Positions 37,745-49,273 of a stretch of 64,000 nt of DNA are shown piece by piece. Location: NCBI GenBank assembly GCA_029706075.1, contig JAINUG010000109.1:1997501-2061500 (forward strand), given 5' to 3'. The stretch comes from Aldrovandia affinis (taxonomy: Eukaryota; Chordata; Actinopteri; Notacanthiformes; Halosauridae). The position numbers and the translations under genes were made by a program. Every line of letters begins with the position of its first letter. The stretch's first letter is position 1. Below the pieces are notes generated by a model that was not told where the DNA came from, did not search any database, and saw only the letters and a program-made list of their open reading frames with translations.

Positions 37745-38432
37745 AGGTCAGTGGCGAAAGTACCTGGCAACATGACTACAGTCAAGACAGCTGAGTCACT
37801 GTCCATATTTCACCACAGACTGAAAAGCCAACCTCTTCAAACTGCATCTTAGCTTAAGGTAACCAATTCCTCAAATCAGGAGCTGAAATCCCCAAAGCAA
37901 CTGACCACTATAACCTCATTTTGTAAACTCCCTTTGTTCACACTATGGCACTTATCGAAATTTGATATGTTACTTAATGACACATACCTTCAGTGCTGTA
38001 ATTTAGGGGAATAGTTGCAGTTTGTTGCCTAACCTCTTTTTTTTTTTTTTTGTTTCAGATTTTTCCCAGTTTTTCTCCCCAGTTCTCGCTACCCGTCTCT
38101 ACGGGGTAAGCTATTGCCCGAGGCCGGTGATGATCGGCCTCTTTTGAGACAGAACTCACAGACCCCCTTTCTGGAGACACCATTATGTACTTCACAGCGA
38201 GTTCGTGCCAACCACCCTCCCCCGGGGATGGACAGCCAAATGCCGCCCCCAATCGGGTGTAACGGCCAGGGCCAGTCTGGCAGAGACGGGTTTCGAACCG
38301 TGTCCCTGATAGGCAGCTCACATTCAGCCAAATACGGGTGCGTTAGACCGCTACGCTACGCCCCTAACCTCTTTTACATGCACTTTTGAAGTCGCTCTGG
38401 AAAAGAGCATCTGCTAAATACCTAAATGTCAA
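37745..38432 (+). repeat. L2-like LINE 3' end interrupted by a SINE
   Basis: CAGACTGAAAAGCCAACCTC-TTCAAACTGCATC is a decayed LKTHLF-type C-terminus. The 3' UTR runs to 38,040, is interrupted by SINE family B, and resumes at 38,363 to end in GAAGTCGCTCTGGAAAAGAG-CATCTGCTAAAT. Confidence 0.65.
38041..38362 (-). repeat. SINE family B, copy inside the LINE end
   Basis: Poly-T start, CCCAGTTTTTCTCCCCAG, CTCTACGGGGTAAGCTATTG, GAACTCACAGACCCCCTTTC. The flanks CCTAACCTCTTTT at 38,028-38,040 and 38,363-38,375 are a perfect 13-bp target-site duplication. Confidence 0.85.
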
Positions 38433-38635
38433 TGTAATATTAAAATGATGTGGTGTTTCGGAACTGAAAGGACTGACCGGTGGGGGTACAGTATATTCTG
38501 GTCTGGACAGCAAAAATCTGTCAGATCCACTTTGAGCTGCTTCAAAGTTTAAAACATGTTGACTCCTAATCTGGTGTATATTGTGACTGGTATAAACCAC
38601 ATTGTTTCAGGTAGTATAGTCAGGTCAAGAATTGT

Positions 38636-38790
38636 TTCATATAATTATCAGGGGTGTAAATAACTGCCATTTTTGGGCATTATTTTTCAGAATAGAATAT
38701 AGCTCATAGCCTGTATTGTTTATTTTCTACAGCCTTTTTTGCACATTTTCATCAAGGGTGCCAATAATTCCAGACCTGCCTGTATATTGC
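38636..38790. mobile_element. Tc1/mariner-like end fragment
   Basis: CAGGGGTGTAAATAACTGCC and CATCAAGGGTGCCAATAATT-CCAGACC follow the wording of fish Tc1-like element ends. No transposase remains. Confidence 0.45.
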
Positions 38791-39256
38791 GATGTGGTAT
38801 AAACCCCAGACTCAGGTGATGTGGTGTATCACCAGGCCGCCACCGCAAGGCTTCGTCACACTCCGCCCTTTTCACCTCCTCGGGGTCCTGAGACGCGCAC
38901 GATTCTGCGTTCTGAAAACTCAGTGGCGCAAAAACCAAAAGCAGCCACATCTGGGGCAGTTTCACACCAGTATGATCCCAGTATGATCCCCCTTTGTGTG
39001 TAATCTCCTAAAACAATGCGCCAATGAAGGGGCTCTTTCTCACCCGCCCCCCTCCCCACAGGGGCATGATCCCCTGTAGTGTTGTAAGCAGGCTCCAAGC
39101 TCCAGGCCAGGGAACAAAGACAGGGACGGGATGTTCTAGCAGAGAGCAGGTGGGCCAATTAAGAGCGACCCCCACAAGACACACCAGGGCCCCCGGCGGG
39201 AGTCGCGCTCCTGCCTCCTGGCCCGTTATGAATCATTAACACTTTCCCTCTGAGGG

Positions 39257-39600
39257 TTATTTATTTGGGATTTTTTCCCATTTTCTACCAATTTGCTGGC
39301 CAATTGTATGCTCTTCTAGTTGAACACCTCCACCTTCGTACTTCAAGTTTGCTGCCGCAACTCCGGGACCAGCAGTGACAAAGATGCCGAACCGCCTCCT
39401 CCGAGAAATAACCCACCAAGCCGTCGGCCGTAACTCCCTCGCCGACTTCCCTCGGCCCTCCCCATGGGAGCAGACAGCCAATCGCCGCAAACGAGACTCC
39501 TGGCCAGAGCCCGGCTGGCTCGAACCCAGGCTGCAGTGGGCAACCTGCGCTTAAAACAAGTGCCTTTACCAGTTGCAGCACTCTTGGGCCTTGCGTCCCC
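39257..39600 (-). repeat. SINE family B copy
   Basis: GGGATTTTTTCCCATTTTCT, CCAATTTGCTGGCCAATTGT, GGGAGCAGACAGCCAAT and the reversed tRNA-like head GGCTCGAACCCAGGCTGCAG. Confidence 0.75.
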
Positions 39601-39659
39601 TTTAATGCGGGTCACACGCGGACATCCCCTTTAATGCACAGAGCAGTCGGTGACAGCCG

Positions 39660-39850
39660 CGTCTCGCCAGGTGCCCGGGGATGAATATTTTATGAAGCCA
39701 TCGCTCTCGCTGCTCACACAAAGGCGGGCTTCAGAGCGCTCTGGCCTCCGCGTCACGCCGAACAGAGGGGCGCAAACAATCTCAGTGCTGCTAAAATTAA
39801 ATTACAGGGGCAGGCCAGCAAGAGCTAAATTATAGCTGACACTGCATAAC
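39660..39850. promoter_or_regulatory. candidate conserved non-coding block
   Basis: Non-repetitive sequence with GATGAATATTTTATGAAGCC, GGGGCGCAAACAATCTCAG, CTAAAATTAAATTACAGGGG and GAGCTAAATTATAGCTGAC. A similar GATGAATATTTCATGCAAA string occurs at 3,550. Texture suggests an enhancer, but no alignment was possible. Confidence 0.2.
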
Positions 39851-41260
39851 TCTGTCATCAGATCATGCTAAAGAGAAGGGGGAGAGAGGAAAAAAGCTGA
39901 AGTCGAACAATAAGAACAGTGTTGAAGCTTCCTGCGAGGGAACCGGAGGAGAAATCATGTCAGGAACGGCCACTGCGCCAAATACATTTCAACACAGACA
40001 AGGCAACGATCAACGCTCCACGAGGGCCCTCAACACTAACTGATCAGATGAAACATGAACAGATCTGTTGCGTTAATGTGTTTTCTATTACCGTGTGTCT
40101 AATATAAATAAATAACGTAGCGCAGCTTGGCTTGGAAACACCCGAGCGGTTGGAGGTGCCCGCTAATATAAAGGGGCTGACAGCAATCACAGTGCCAGCC
40201 TCTGCTGAGGATGCCTGAACTGGACCCGGCGCTGATACTGGCTATAAATACAGCTATCAGAGGAGCTTTTCCTAGAAGCCCTAGCAGGAGAGGGGGCTGG
40301 GGTGAGGAGACCTCGTATGTGATAACGTACAGCGAGCAAGTTGTTTCAAAATAATCGCATAACACGGTGATGCTTCATTGTATATTGTCCGGCTTACACC
40401 CCAACAATTTACCACCATAACTGATGTTCAATCGCTAAACTATGTTTAGAAATATTTGTACATCTCCACAGCTAGCTAGAGCATACTAGCTAGCGAACTC
40501 TAACGTTGCATTGAAAAGTGCAGGTGAATAGCAAATTACCCAGATAGGTCTGCTCTCAACATTTAATGTAGACCTTTAGAAAACCCTCTGGATCAATCAG
40601 AATGGAGAATACAACAAACCCAGGGTATACGCCCACTTCCTCACTTCGTTTGGATCTGCAGGGTTAACTGTGCTGCTTGACCCATGCAGTCGTTCAGATC
40701 GGTTAAATGCTCTAACAACCCAGCGGACCAGAGGCACTGAGGAGAAAAAAAAGCCCACAGGCACCGTTCATACTGGCTGCACCGACTCCTTTTACATCCT
40801 AGTGGTAAAACGTTGTTACTGCAGCAGCAGCTCCCTAGAGCCAGTGAGTGGACGTTGCGGTTTCTCTGAGCCCGCAGATGCCGCCAAACGCTTATACCAC
40901 ATAACTGATGCCACCTGTCACATAAACCCACAAGCAAGCCTGACAAACCAGTGAGAGATCAGGAGTGTGAAACAAAAAGGAGATTTAAAAATCTCAGTCT
41001 ATCATGGACCGCCCCAAACTCCACCCCCTCCCCCTTACATCATCCCAGTAGCCTCACAAACTCCTGAGGGCTGTAAACAAACTCACACTCACACACTCAC
41101 TCACTCACTCATTCACGCACACAAACACAGATGTTTACACACAGAGACAGGCGGACATAGACGGACACAGAGAGCTACCCACAAACACAGATAGTTACAC
41201 AGACATGGACACCGATAGTAACACACAGAAAGACACAAATAGTAACACACAAAGAGACAG

Positions 41261-41262
<2 letters not shown>

Positions 41263-41345
<83 letters not shown>
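41263..41345. repeat. (CA)n microsatellite
   Basis: A pure run of about 41 CA units, one of the longest simple repeats in the window. Confidence 0.97.
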
Positions 41346-41347
<2 letters not shown>

Positions 41348-41490
41348 CAGGCACACACACAAGGACAGGCACATGTGACACACACACATGGACAGGCGCA
41401 CACACACACGGACAGGCGCACACACACACGGACAGGCGCACACACACACGGACAGGCGCACACACACACACACACACAGACACACACACA
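41346..41490. repeat. 20-bp CA-rich minisatellite
   Basis: CACACACACGGACAGGCGCA recurs at 41,401, 41,421 and 41,441, with variants on either side, grown out of the adjoining CA run. Confidence 0.93.
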
Positions 41491-44460
41491 CAGTTTGTGC
41501 CCGCAGAGCTGTGGTGTAAGGATGCTGCCAGCACTAGAGGCTAGGATAGCGCTCTACTGGAATCCTGCAGGACCGCCGTCGGTAAGATTAACAGGATTCT
41601 GTCAGCATCTCAACCATAATTATACATATAAGACATTAGGCAAATTACTGTGGAGGAAAACTGCAATTCAACGCTTAACCCTTGTGTATTTAGCTTTAGC
41701 CCTGCGAGGCAAAATAAACATGGGAAGACAGATGCAGACTGATAGATAGTCTATGCCAATGATCTGATGCGCTATGTTTAAAACAGACAATGAGACCTCA
41801 GGGCAGGAGGCAGGGCGTGGGGCGCAGGGCCTGCCGAAGCCACACGTTTGATCTCTGTGGGCTGAGGGTTATGCAATGCAGTGGCTTGCAGGTCACCTGG
41901 CCCATGCACTTCCTGCACATACTATATCGGTGAATATGTAAACATTTGTTGGGCCGTCGATGGTCACATCGGCCAAATCTGTCATCTGCCCCCCTTCTGT
42001 GTCTGAAAATAAATTAATATATTTTTTTGTTAGGTTAAGCTATGCGCATCTTTTTGATATATTAAAAAATACAGGGGGGTTTATCCCCCTGCCCCCAACC
42101 CCTTCTGTTCCACCCCCATGCCTCTCTCCCCCACGAAAAACAGCCCGTGCCAAAGCTCGGAGAGGCGCTAACCTCCAACCCACATTACAACCGGATCAAT
42201 CAGGGTTATAGATCTTGCTCTGAACCGATGGGCACCAACCCTTCAGACCGGATGCAGGGTGGGGCATTGCCTCTGTGTGTACAAGCACACAGTCTGACCC
42301 CCTTTGTGCGTCTCCCCCAAAGCGCCATCGAGCTACGGACTGATTTACTGTCTGACTGAGGGACAACGCCCACGTCCGTTGTAAATAATACGGCATGTTT
42401 CTGGTGCAACCCGCCAAGTGTGGCAGAAACTCAAAGCCTGTCTTAATCTAGGTCATCAATCAGCTACCGGAGGGGGGGTGGGGGAGGGGGTCACTATTCT
42501 GACAACAGCGGTTCAATAATGAACCAATCAGACATTACATCAGACGGCAGTAAATGGGGGGAAAATGAGTTGTTAAGCTACACTTTGAACGATTTCCTGT
42601 CAGCCGATTGGATCTCGATCAGATGAGGAGAGTGGGGTTTTCAGAGCATAGCCAGCAAGCGTCTTAAGTGCTGGGGTAAGTGGCAACAGTGTCGTTCTGG
42701 GTAACATATTGAATTTAAAGGGGTATCGTGTTTACTTATCTGTGAAAGTGTGGGGAAGGAACCCCCAGGCATTAAAAGAAAGTGACCATACTCAAACACC
42801 CCACTGCTTGACCATGTCATTTACAAGCCTGCTTACAGAGACTAGGGGCATCCCAATTTCACTCTCCACCTCTGCATTTCATGTCCTCACAGGGCCACCG
42901 TAGGTGCCTTCTAAAAAGAGGCCATCGGAGAAAACAGCGGTGCTGAGACAGCCATGCTCTCAGAGGGGAGGTTTCAGTGTAATAAACATTTCTCCTCCAA
43001 CATGCATTCCCACACTGGAGAAGAATCAAGCCTTTCTGCCTCCTTGCAGTCTGTCCCATAGCCCGGGAGGCGTCACAAGTCACCTCCTGTACAGAAAGCA
43101 TCACTTCCGCAGAGGAATAAAAGCGTGCATTCATCAGTCCTCAAAACCTCAGGATCGTTTCCAGGACTTACACCGGCAGGAAACATCATGGGATGTCCAG
43201 CCAAAGCCACAAAGCCCAAATTATCACTGCACCCAGAGGAGGGGAACTGCCTGAAATCACCTGGTATAGTGCACTGGTTGCAACAAAAATCTGCATACAC
43301 TTGGCCTTCGACAGAATGAGTTTGACAACCCTGTTCTAGAGATTCGGCAAATTCATTTCAAGTTTGTAGCTGACCCGTTTATGTGTGCCTGTTTTGTAGG
43401 GGGAGGGGGGGCAATTTGAACAGTGTGTGCTAATGAGCCTGAAAATTAGAGTCCGACAACACGAAGCATAAGCCATTGTCAGGAACATAATGCCCCAGAG
43501 CTATGGGATTTGAATCCGCACGAGACAAGGCGCGGTTAGCCAGAATCCTTCCGCACTCTGCAGATACCAGGGGCAGCAGCTGACACGTGGGGAGTCGCTG
43601 GGTACAGCTGGCACCTGCCCGTTAGGATAAATTACTATTTTATTCTGCCTAAAACAACAGACAGGCGACCTGGTGGGTCAGAATTGTGGGGGATTGTGTC
43701 TACACGCTTCACGCTCCCGCGCATCAGCCTAGACCGCCAACCCCCATGGGGGGAGGGTGTAATGTACACCAGGGCCGCATCCCGTATCACTGATCCTCCT
43801 TCTCGACTGCGAGGGGGGGGAAGGGAGCGGCCCGTAACACAGACCCTATCTGAAAATATATTTTGGGGGGGTGTTCTTGTTTCCCCTCTCTCCCTACCCG
43901 TTAATCCCTCTCTTCCCCCACGGCCCGGTGCTGCGCTTATCGGAACACACTCCTTCCTAGTGCAGAGATAACATCCTCCCCCCGCCCCTCCCGTAGCCAT
44001 TATTCAACAAAGGAAGGAGAAGAGCCGGACCGGCGCTGCATATTAGATAAGGGGTCGCGTTGCCCGAGCCGAAAAATCTACTCAACCGCTCCTATAAATA
44101 GGTGACCTTCCAGCTGACGCGAGCAGTAGGAAAACGGCCTTTTTATATTTCCGAAGAGGGCTTCGTTCACATGATAGCTGCCGAACAGGACTGCGGGGTG
44201 AGGGGGGGTGCTGCATAGGCTTAATTGGGTAATCTGAGGAGTTGCCCTGCTTACATTGTTACATATCAAAAAGGACCATCCCTCAAAGACAATTTCTGTA
44301 TGTCCCTCAGGGTGCGCTGGGTAATGATCTCTGGACTGCGTGGAGGTCAGAGATCAAAGCCTGTCCTTTTTCAGGGCATTCTGTACCACTAAGGAAGCAT
44401 CAGCCTTTGCGTAAAAACTTTCATTTTTACATATTTAAGTTAATCGGAAATGTACAGACT

Positions 44461-44605
44461 TTAACCCTTTTGAGTTCTCACAGAGTCGTTCGTGGATGCC
44501 ATTATCAGCCCTTTATGATGTCATCAGTTAGAATCAACTAGAACGTAACTAAATATTCATTCTAGAATAAACACCATATTGCAACAGCACTGCTCAAAGG
44601 GTTAA
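44461..44605 (+). mobile_element. piggyBac-type MITE, copy 3
   Basis: TTAACCCTTTTGAG ... CTCAAAGGGTTAA with intact TTAA on both sides. The interior GTGGATGCCATTATCAGCCC and TTATGATGTCATCAG match copies 1 and 2. It is the shortest copy, 145 bp. Confidence 0.8.
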
Positions 44606-44729
44606 ATATTACAGGCAGAAGGCTGATAAGACCCAGTGCAAGGGGTGGAATACTTGATTTAAGGGAGTTTCATTTGCAGTGAAAAGCTTAGCCTTTTGAC
44701 AAAACGGTCTGTCAAGATACAGAAAAGCT

Positions 44730-44905
44730 GGCGGCAGTGTAGGAAACTGGCCTTGTCATGCAAAGGTTGCAGATACAATTCCCAGGTGGGGCACTGCCGT
44801 TTTATCCTTGGGCAAGGTACTTAATCTGACTTGCTTCAGTAAAAATATTCAGCTGTATGTAAAGAAATAAAACTGTAAGTCGCTCTAGATGTATGCTAAA
44901 TGCTG
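44730..44905 (+). repeat. SINE family A copy
   Basis: GGCGGCAGTGTAGGAAACTG, ACAATTCCCAGGTGGGGCAC, GGGCAAGGTACTTAATCTGA and GTAAGTCGCTCTAGATG. Slightly shortened head. Confidence 0.8.
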
Positions 44906-45313
44906 GTAAAAAGCTGACAGACTAAAGACACATCGAAATGTTCCAGGCCTCATAATTATCAGTTAGAACTCCACATCCATCCGCAGTCACGGATACGCAT
45001 ACAGACCAGCCACGAGACATCACCTGCGCGTCTGAACCAGGACCATGGACCAGGGGAACGCTATGCTTTGTGAGATGTGCTTGTCAGGTCATCTCAATAT
45101 CAAAGTCATTTTTACCAATCTTTCCATGAATGCATATCGCTTCTCTTAAATCTCTTTCTCTTCTCTTCTCTTCCCTTCCCTCCCTGTCACATAGTGAACG
45201 TGCACAGTACAGCCTGGGAATGAACAAAGTGAGCACAACGTCTGTTTCTCCGACTCAGGTCTGTGCAAGCTTAACTTGTAGACTGCGATGTGAAAAGAAG
45301 CGGTGGCTGACAT

Positions 45314-45475
45314 CTACATTTGCATTTAGCAGACGCTCGTATCCAGAGCGACTTACAAAAAGTGCATTTAAAAATGGTAAAATTCATCAAAGTTAGGGCA
45401 AGAGATCAGTGTAGTAACGTTGCAACAGACATCATCGTTGGCAGCTGCACATCGTACCTATAACACAGGGAAAGA
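45314..45475 (-). repeat. SINE/LINE tail fragment, relative of 5,115
   Basis: ACATTTGCATTTAGCAGACG, TATCCAGAGCGACTTACAAA, GGGCAAGAGATCAGTGTAGT and GGCAGCTGCACATCGTACCT match the 5,115-5,275 copy in order. Confidence 0.7.
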
Positions 45476-45477
45476 AA

Positions 45478-45605
45478 TGATGTCATGTGTTTCGGAGGAG
45501 AGCATGTGTGTGTCCACGCTCTCCCGAGCAGACAGCCGAGGTTCCAGCGAGCACGGCTTAGAGACCGACTGGGCATTCCAAATTGGGAGAAGGGGAAAAA
45601 GCATT
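45478..45605 (+). repeat. SINE family B 3' fragment
   Basis: ATTCCAAATTGGGAGAAGGG-GAAAAAG is the family B 3' end, followed by an A/T-rich tail to 45,632. The preceding GTTCCAGCGAGCACGGCTTA part is only weakly similar. Confidence 0.5.
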
Positions 45606-46133
45606 AAAAAAATAAATTACAAAATAAATTAAAATGCATGGCCCTTCTACCCCCAAAGGGCAGGGTGATGTAATAGGAGCCTCAGCTGCAGACACGCCTC
45701 CCTGGGCCATGGCCCCGGCCCCACTCCTGGGGGAGTGCCTAATGACCAGGAGCAGCTGGGCCTGAACCAGCCATGAGGTCTCTATCATAGTGGGGGGTGA
45801 ACATTAATGACAGAGCGGCTGATTAAACAGCCCAACAGCCAGGTATGACCCTGCTGCACCCTGACCAGACGCACTCGCTCACGCACATGCACACACACGC
45901 ACAATCACACATACAATCATACACGTGCACGCAGTCCTTTGTCCAAGGCATGCCCAGTTGGTTCACAGAAATTCCCAGTCTAGTGCTCTCTCAATCTGGC
46001 AATGTAAATGTAAACACCCACACAGCTGAACAAACCAAATGACCAATAAACCCATCCCCTCTCTTCCCCTCCTTGTACACAGCTTGCTCAGGTGAGGGGA
46101 GTTATCATCCCCCTTTCAGATTCAGAGTAGGCT

Positions 46134-46195
46134 CTATATATATATAAATATCATCCATTCATTCATTCATTCATTCATTAAATAATGAATTAATT
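46134..46195. repeat. (TA)n and (ATTC)n microsatellites
   Basis: TATATATATA followed by six ATTC units. Confidence 0.85.
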
Positions 46196-49165
46196 CATGA
46201 TACATGGTATGTCAACGGCTTGTATGATGCATGGCATTTGTTCATGACAGGCCTGTAATCTCCAATCAAAGTACTAGACACTAGACACACTAGACTAGGG
46301 GACACAGTTGAGACACTACTTTACTCTACTCTGTCAACGCGGGTTTGTTCACAGAGGACCTGAGGATCATAGGACCATATGTGTGGCCTCTGGGTTCAGC
46401 CACAGATCCTATAGAAACACCAGATATTCCACTCCTGTGTTCATTCCGTCCTCTCTGCTTCTTAACTACAGGAGGTCCTGGTTAGTAACAGGAGTTTCCA
46501 GTGCAATATATTGCAGAACAGATCCTCCGTTGCTGCCTTGGTATTGGTACGTAGTCATGCCCCTCAACTTTCAGAAGACGCGTCAAATTTGGAAAAGCTT
46601 CAGCTTTAACGGTCGGGAGACAGAACATTCAATGTTAAGAACACAGAGTTGAGTATCAGGTGGGTCTAAAGAATGTGTGGTCCAGTGAGCACATTAGGGA
46701 CAGGAATGAGCAGCAGTGTTCTCATCCTGCCCAAGACTAACGCAAGAGCAGCCACCAGACCATTAAAGAGACTATTGCAAAATATGTTAGCAATTACAGG
46801 ACTATGGGAAACCAACGTGTCTCAGAGGGAGTTTTTTCTGCTCTATTGACAGTAATGGTTAACACAGGACACCCAATTACCACTTCCCCCCCACATCTAC
46901 AACCAGGCCTTACCAGAATTAATCCACAAGCTCAAGAGTCTTTTAACCACATGCTTATCCCTGCCAAAATCAGCTGATGCAAGTCCATGCCAGTTCATCA
47001 CGCTCATAAACATATGACTGGGATTGCTTTATAATGAGTGAATGTAAAATTTTTATTTTTTTATGCAAAAACCATGGCAAATGAACCTTGACAGACATAA
47101 TCCAGTGACAAAACACAAGAGCCAAAACGATCACTGAAGTGAAAAACAACTCATTTTAACTACCGCAAATGTCCATGTCCACCCCCCCATAAACAATTCT
47201 GGTGATCTTCTACGATTGGCCCACACAGGTCACACATGTTTTTGACCAATGGTATGGGTGTACACCCACTTATACAACAAGAGAAAACTAACAAATCAAA
47301 CCTTGCTCTGCCACATCCTTTGTCCCACCACAAAAAAGGGGGGGGCGACTTCCGCAGGGTCACATTTTTTAAGGGGCAGACTGTTTAATTGCCCTGCTGG
47401 GGGCTCCCAAACACCTGCTGTAAGTGGTGGCTAAAAAGACAAACATCTCAGGTAGCCAGAGAAGCGCCAGATGTTGGCGATGTTTTCACTGGCCTCACAC
47501 TACGCTCACAGACTGAGGTTCGTCTGGCCACCAATGGAAGCCGGCTGCCAAGGAATCTCTTCAGTGGTCTTCAACCAGTTCCTCCACATCCATATCAAGA
47601 TAACTAATGACAGTACTTTATGTTCTCCAGAGTTTGAATCACTTTAAGAACTTTGTGGAATGGCACTAACAGACACAGACAGAAGTAGCATACTAAGATA
47701 TATCGAAATTTGTTATTAGACCAGTTTTACAGTTCAGCAGCCACAACTGAGTAATCCTAAATTTGTATAACAGTGATTTTGAAAAATATTTGTATTTGTT
47801 TTTTTCCTAGCACAGAACAAGGATTTCACCAATGTCACCAAACCTTCATGGCTCTGTACTACCAACATTTGTATTTATTTATCACATTCTACTTGTTATT
47901 GTATACACCCCACTATTTGAAAGGGGTATATGAAACCAATACTCCTGTCCCCTGTAAGAGGATTTCACAACAAAACATACTGAACGATATCAGAACTTAA
48001 ACTAATGTGTTAATCCAAGCAATGCAACCAATCATCTCACTAATTCCCATTACATAAATTCAAGCTTCAATTATGATGTAATGTCGAAAGAGAGAAGGCA
48101 GACAGACCAACATCGGAAAATGAGGTTGTCTTCTGAGAAAGTTAACGGAAGAGATTCAAAACGCGCACGGTCTACCAGAGGGACCAGGGAAATAATTCCA
48201 CTTTTAATTAAATTCCTCCTTGCTCCTTTCATTATGCTCTAAGAAGAGACAGCTACGGCAGTTTCAACAAGTTAAATGCGTGCTTCAGCCTATGAAATCC
48301 AGTCTTAATTGTGTCTGGTGACTTGAAAAGCGGAACTTTCCCGACCGATAAACCAACGCTGTGCACTTGCATTCCTCCTCCTTGCATTCATTCCAACGCA
48401 CGGGCTGTAATGCATCTTACCAGCCACCTTGTATTGTGAATGAAACTTAGGCTTTCTTAGTTTCTGAATTGGGTTCATATTTTAGTGGTTTTCAATCACT
48501 CAGACATGAGGTCTTGAAATATGGATAAACCACATGGTAAATGCACTGAAGTAATAGCCTACGCAAGTTACAGTATGTTAAACACACCAAGTTGCATGTT
48601 TGTGAATGCTGTGTAGATGCTGTGTAGAACGTCTTCCCCTGTAAGATTTAATTAAGGAGCTGTCACTGAGCAAAGATGACCCGTCCTTCAACTATTCACA
48701 TCAGTCAATCTTGTCGGCTATCCGTGCTTAATATACCTACTGTATTCAATAAAATCAGAAACTTTATAGAGCGAAGACACTTTGCAATCTACTGGTAATC
48801 ATAACACACAAGACAAGCATGACAATTTAATCGCGCCGGAGCATAATATCAACGTAATTAAATCCATTACAGCATGTCTGCTTTCGCCGATGTGAATTCG
48901 TCCGATCACATGCGTTCTGTTTTGGCCTTCTCGTCACACAGACCGCAGGTTTTTTTTCCAGATCGGCTACAAATGTATATTAATGAGACAGAACAAGGTA
49001 ACCATCACACCAATCGGTACAGGTAGATTCGTTTTTTGTAACACGTTTTTATCGTGGCCAACCTTGTTGAATAGCCTACGACTATACCCAATTCAGTTAG
49101 GATTTTGGTGATCATTTTAAACGGTTAATTGGCGTTTAACGAAACAGCCCATGCCGTCGCCTCAC

Positions 49166-49240
49166 CTCGCAAGCGGTGGACCCAGCTGGATATTTCTTCC
49201 GGTCATCTTCATCTGGTGGGTCTGTCCAACGTGTCGCCAT
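49166..49240 (-). CDS. arhgap21: arhgap21 coding exon 1 (start codon)
   Basis: On the minus strand ATG at 49,240-49,238 opens a 25-codon frame, MATRWTDPPDEDDRKKYP then AGSTACE, that ends exactly at a GCGAG/GTGAGG donor in phase 0. Human ARHGAP21 begins MATRRTG and its next exon follows ...KLKACE, so both the MATR start and the ACE end are matched, with a diverged middle. Joined to exon 2 it gives STACE-AKQRDGG against human KACE-VSKNKDG. The only nearby upstream ATG (49,248) is followed after one codon by TAA, so 49,240 is the best start. No other exon is needed between this one and exon 2, because the phases and lengths fit. Confidence 0.92.
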
Positions 49241-49273
49241 TATCTCATTTCAAATCACCAAGGCAAACATGCT
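49241..49273 (-). other. arhgap21: 5' UTR part of arhgap21 coding exon 1, with probable splice acceptor
   Basis: Reading toward the start codon on the minus strand, a long pyrimidine-rich tract (49,350-49,395) is followed by more than 100 nt without any AG. The first AG is CTCCAG at 49,274-49,279, and a second AG follows directly. Such an AG-free zone is typical of a real acceptor with a distant branch point, so this exon probably begins at 49,273 or two bases later. That implies an upstream non-coding exon. Confidence 0.5.

Noticed and set aside
41113-41534. Overlapping Cys/Val-rich frames of up to 124 residues
   Set aside because: They are produced by the CA run and the adjoining 20-bp satellite.
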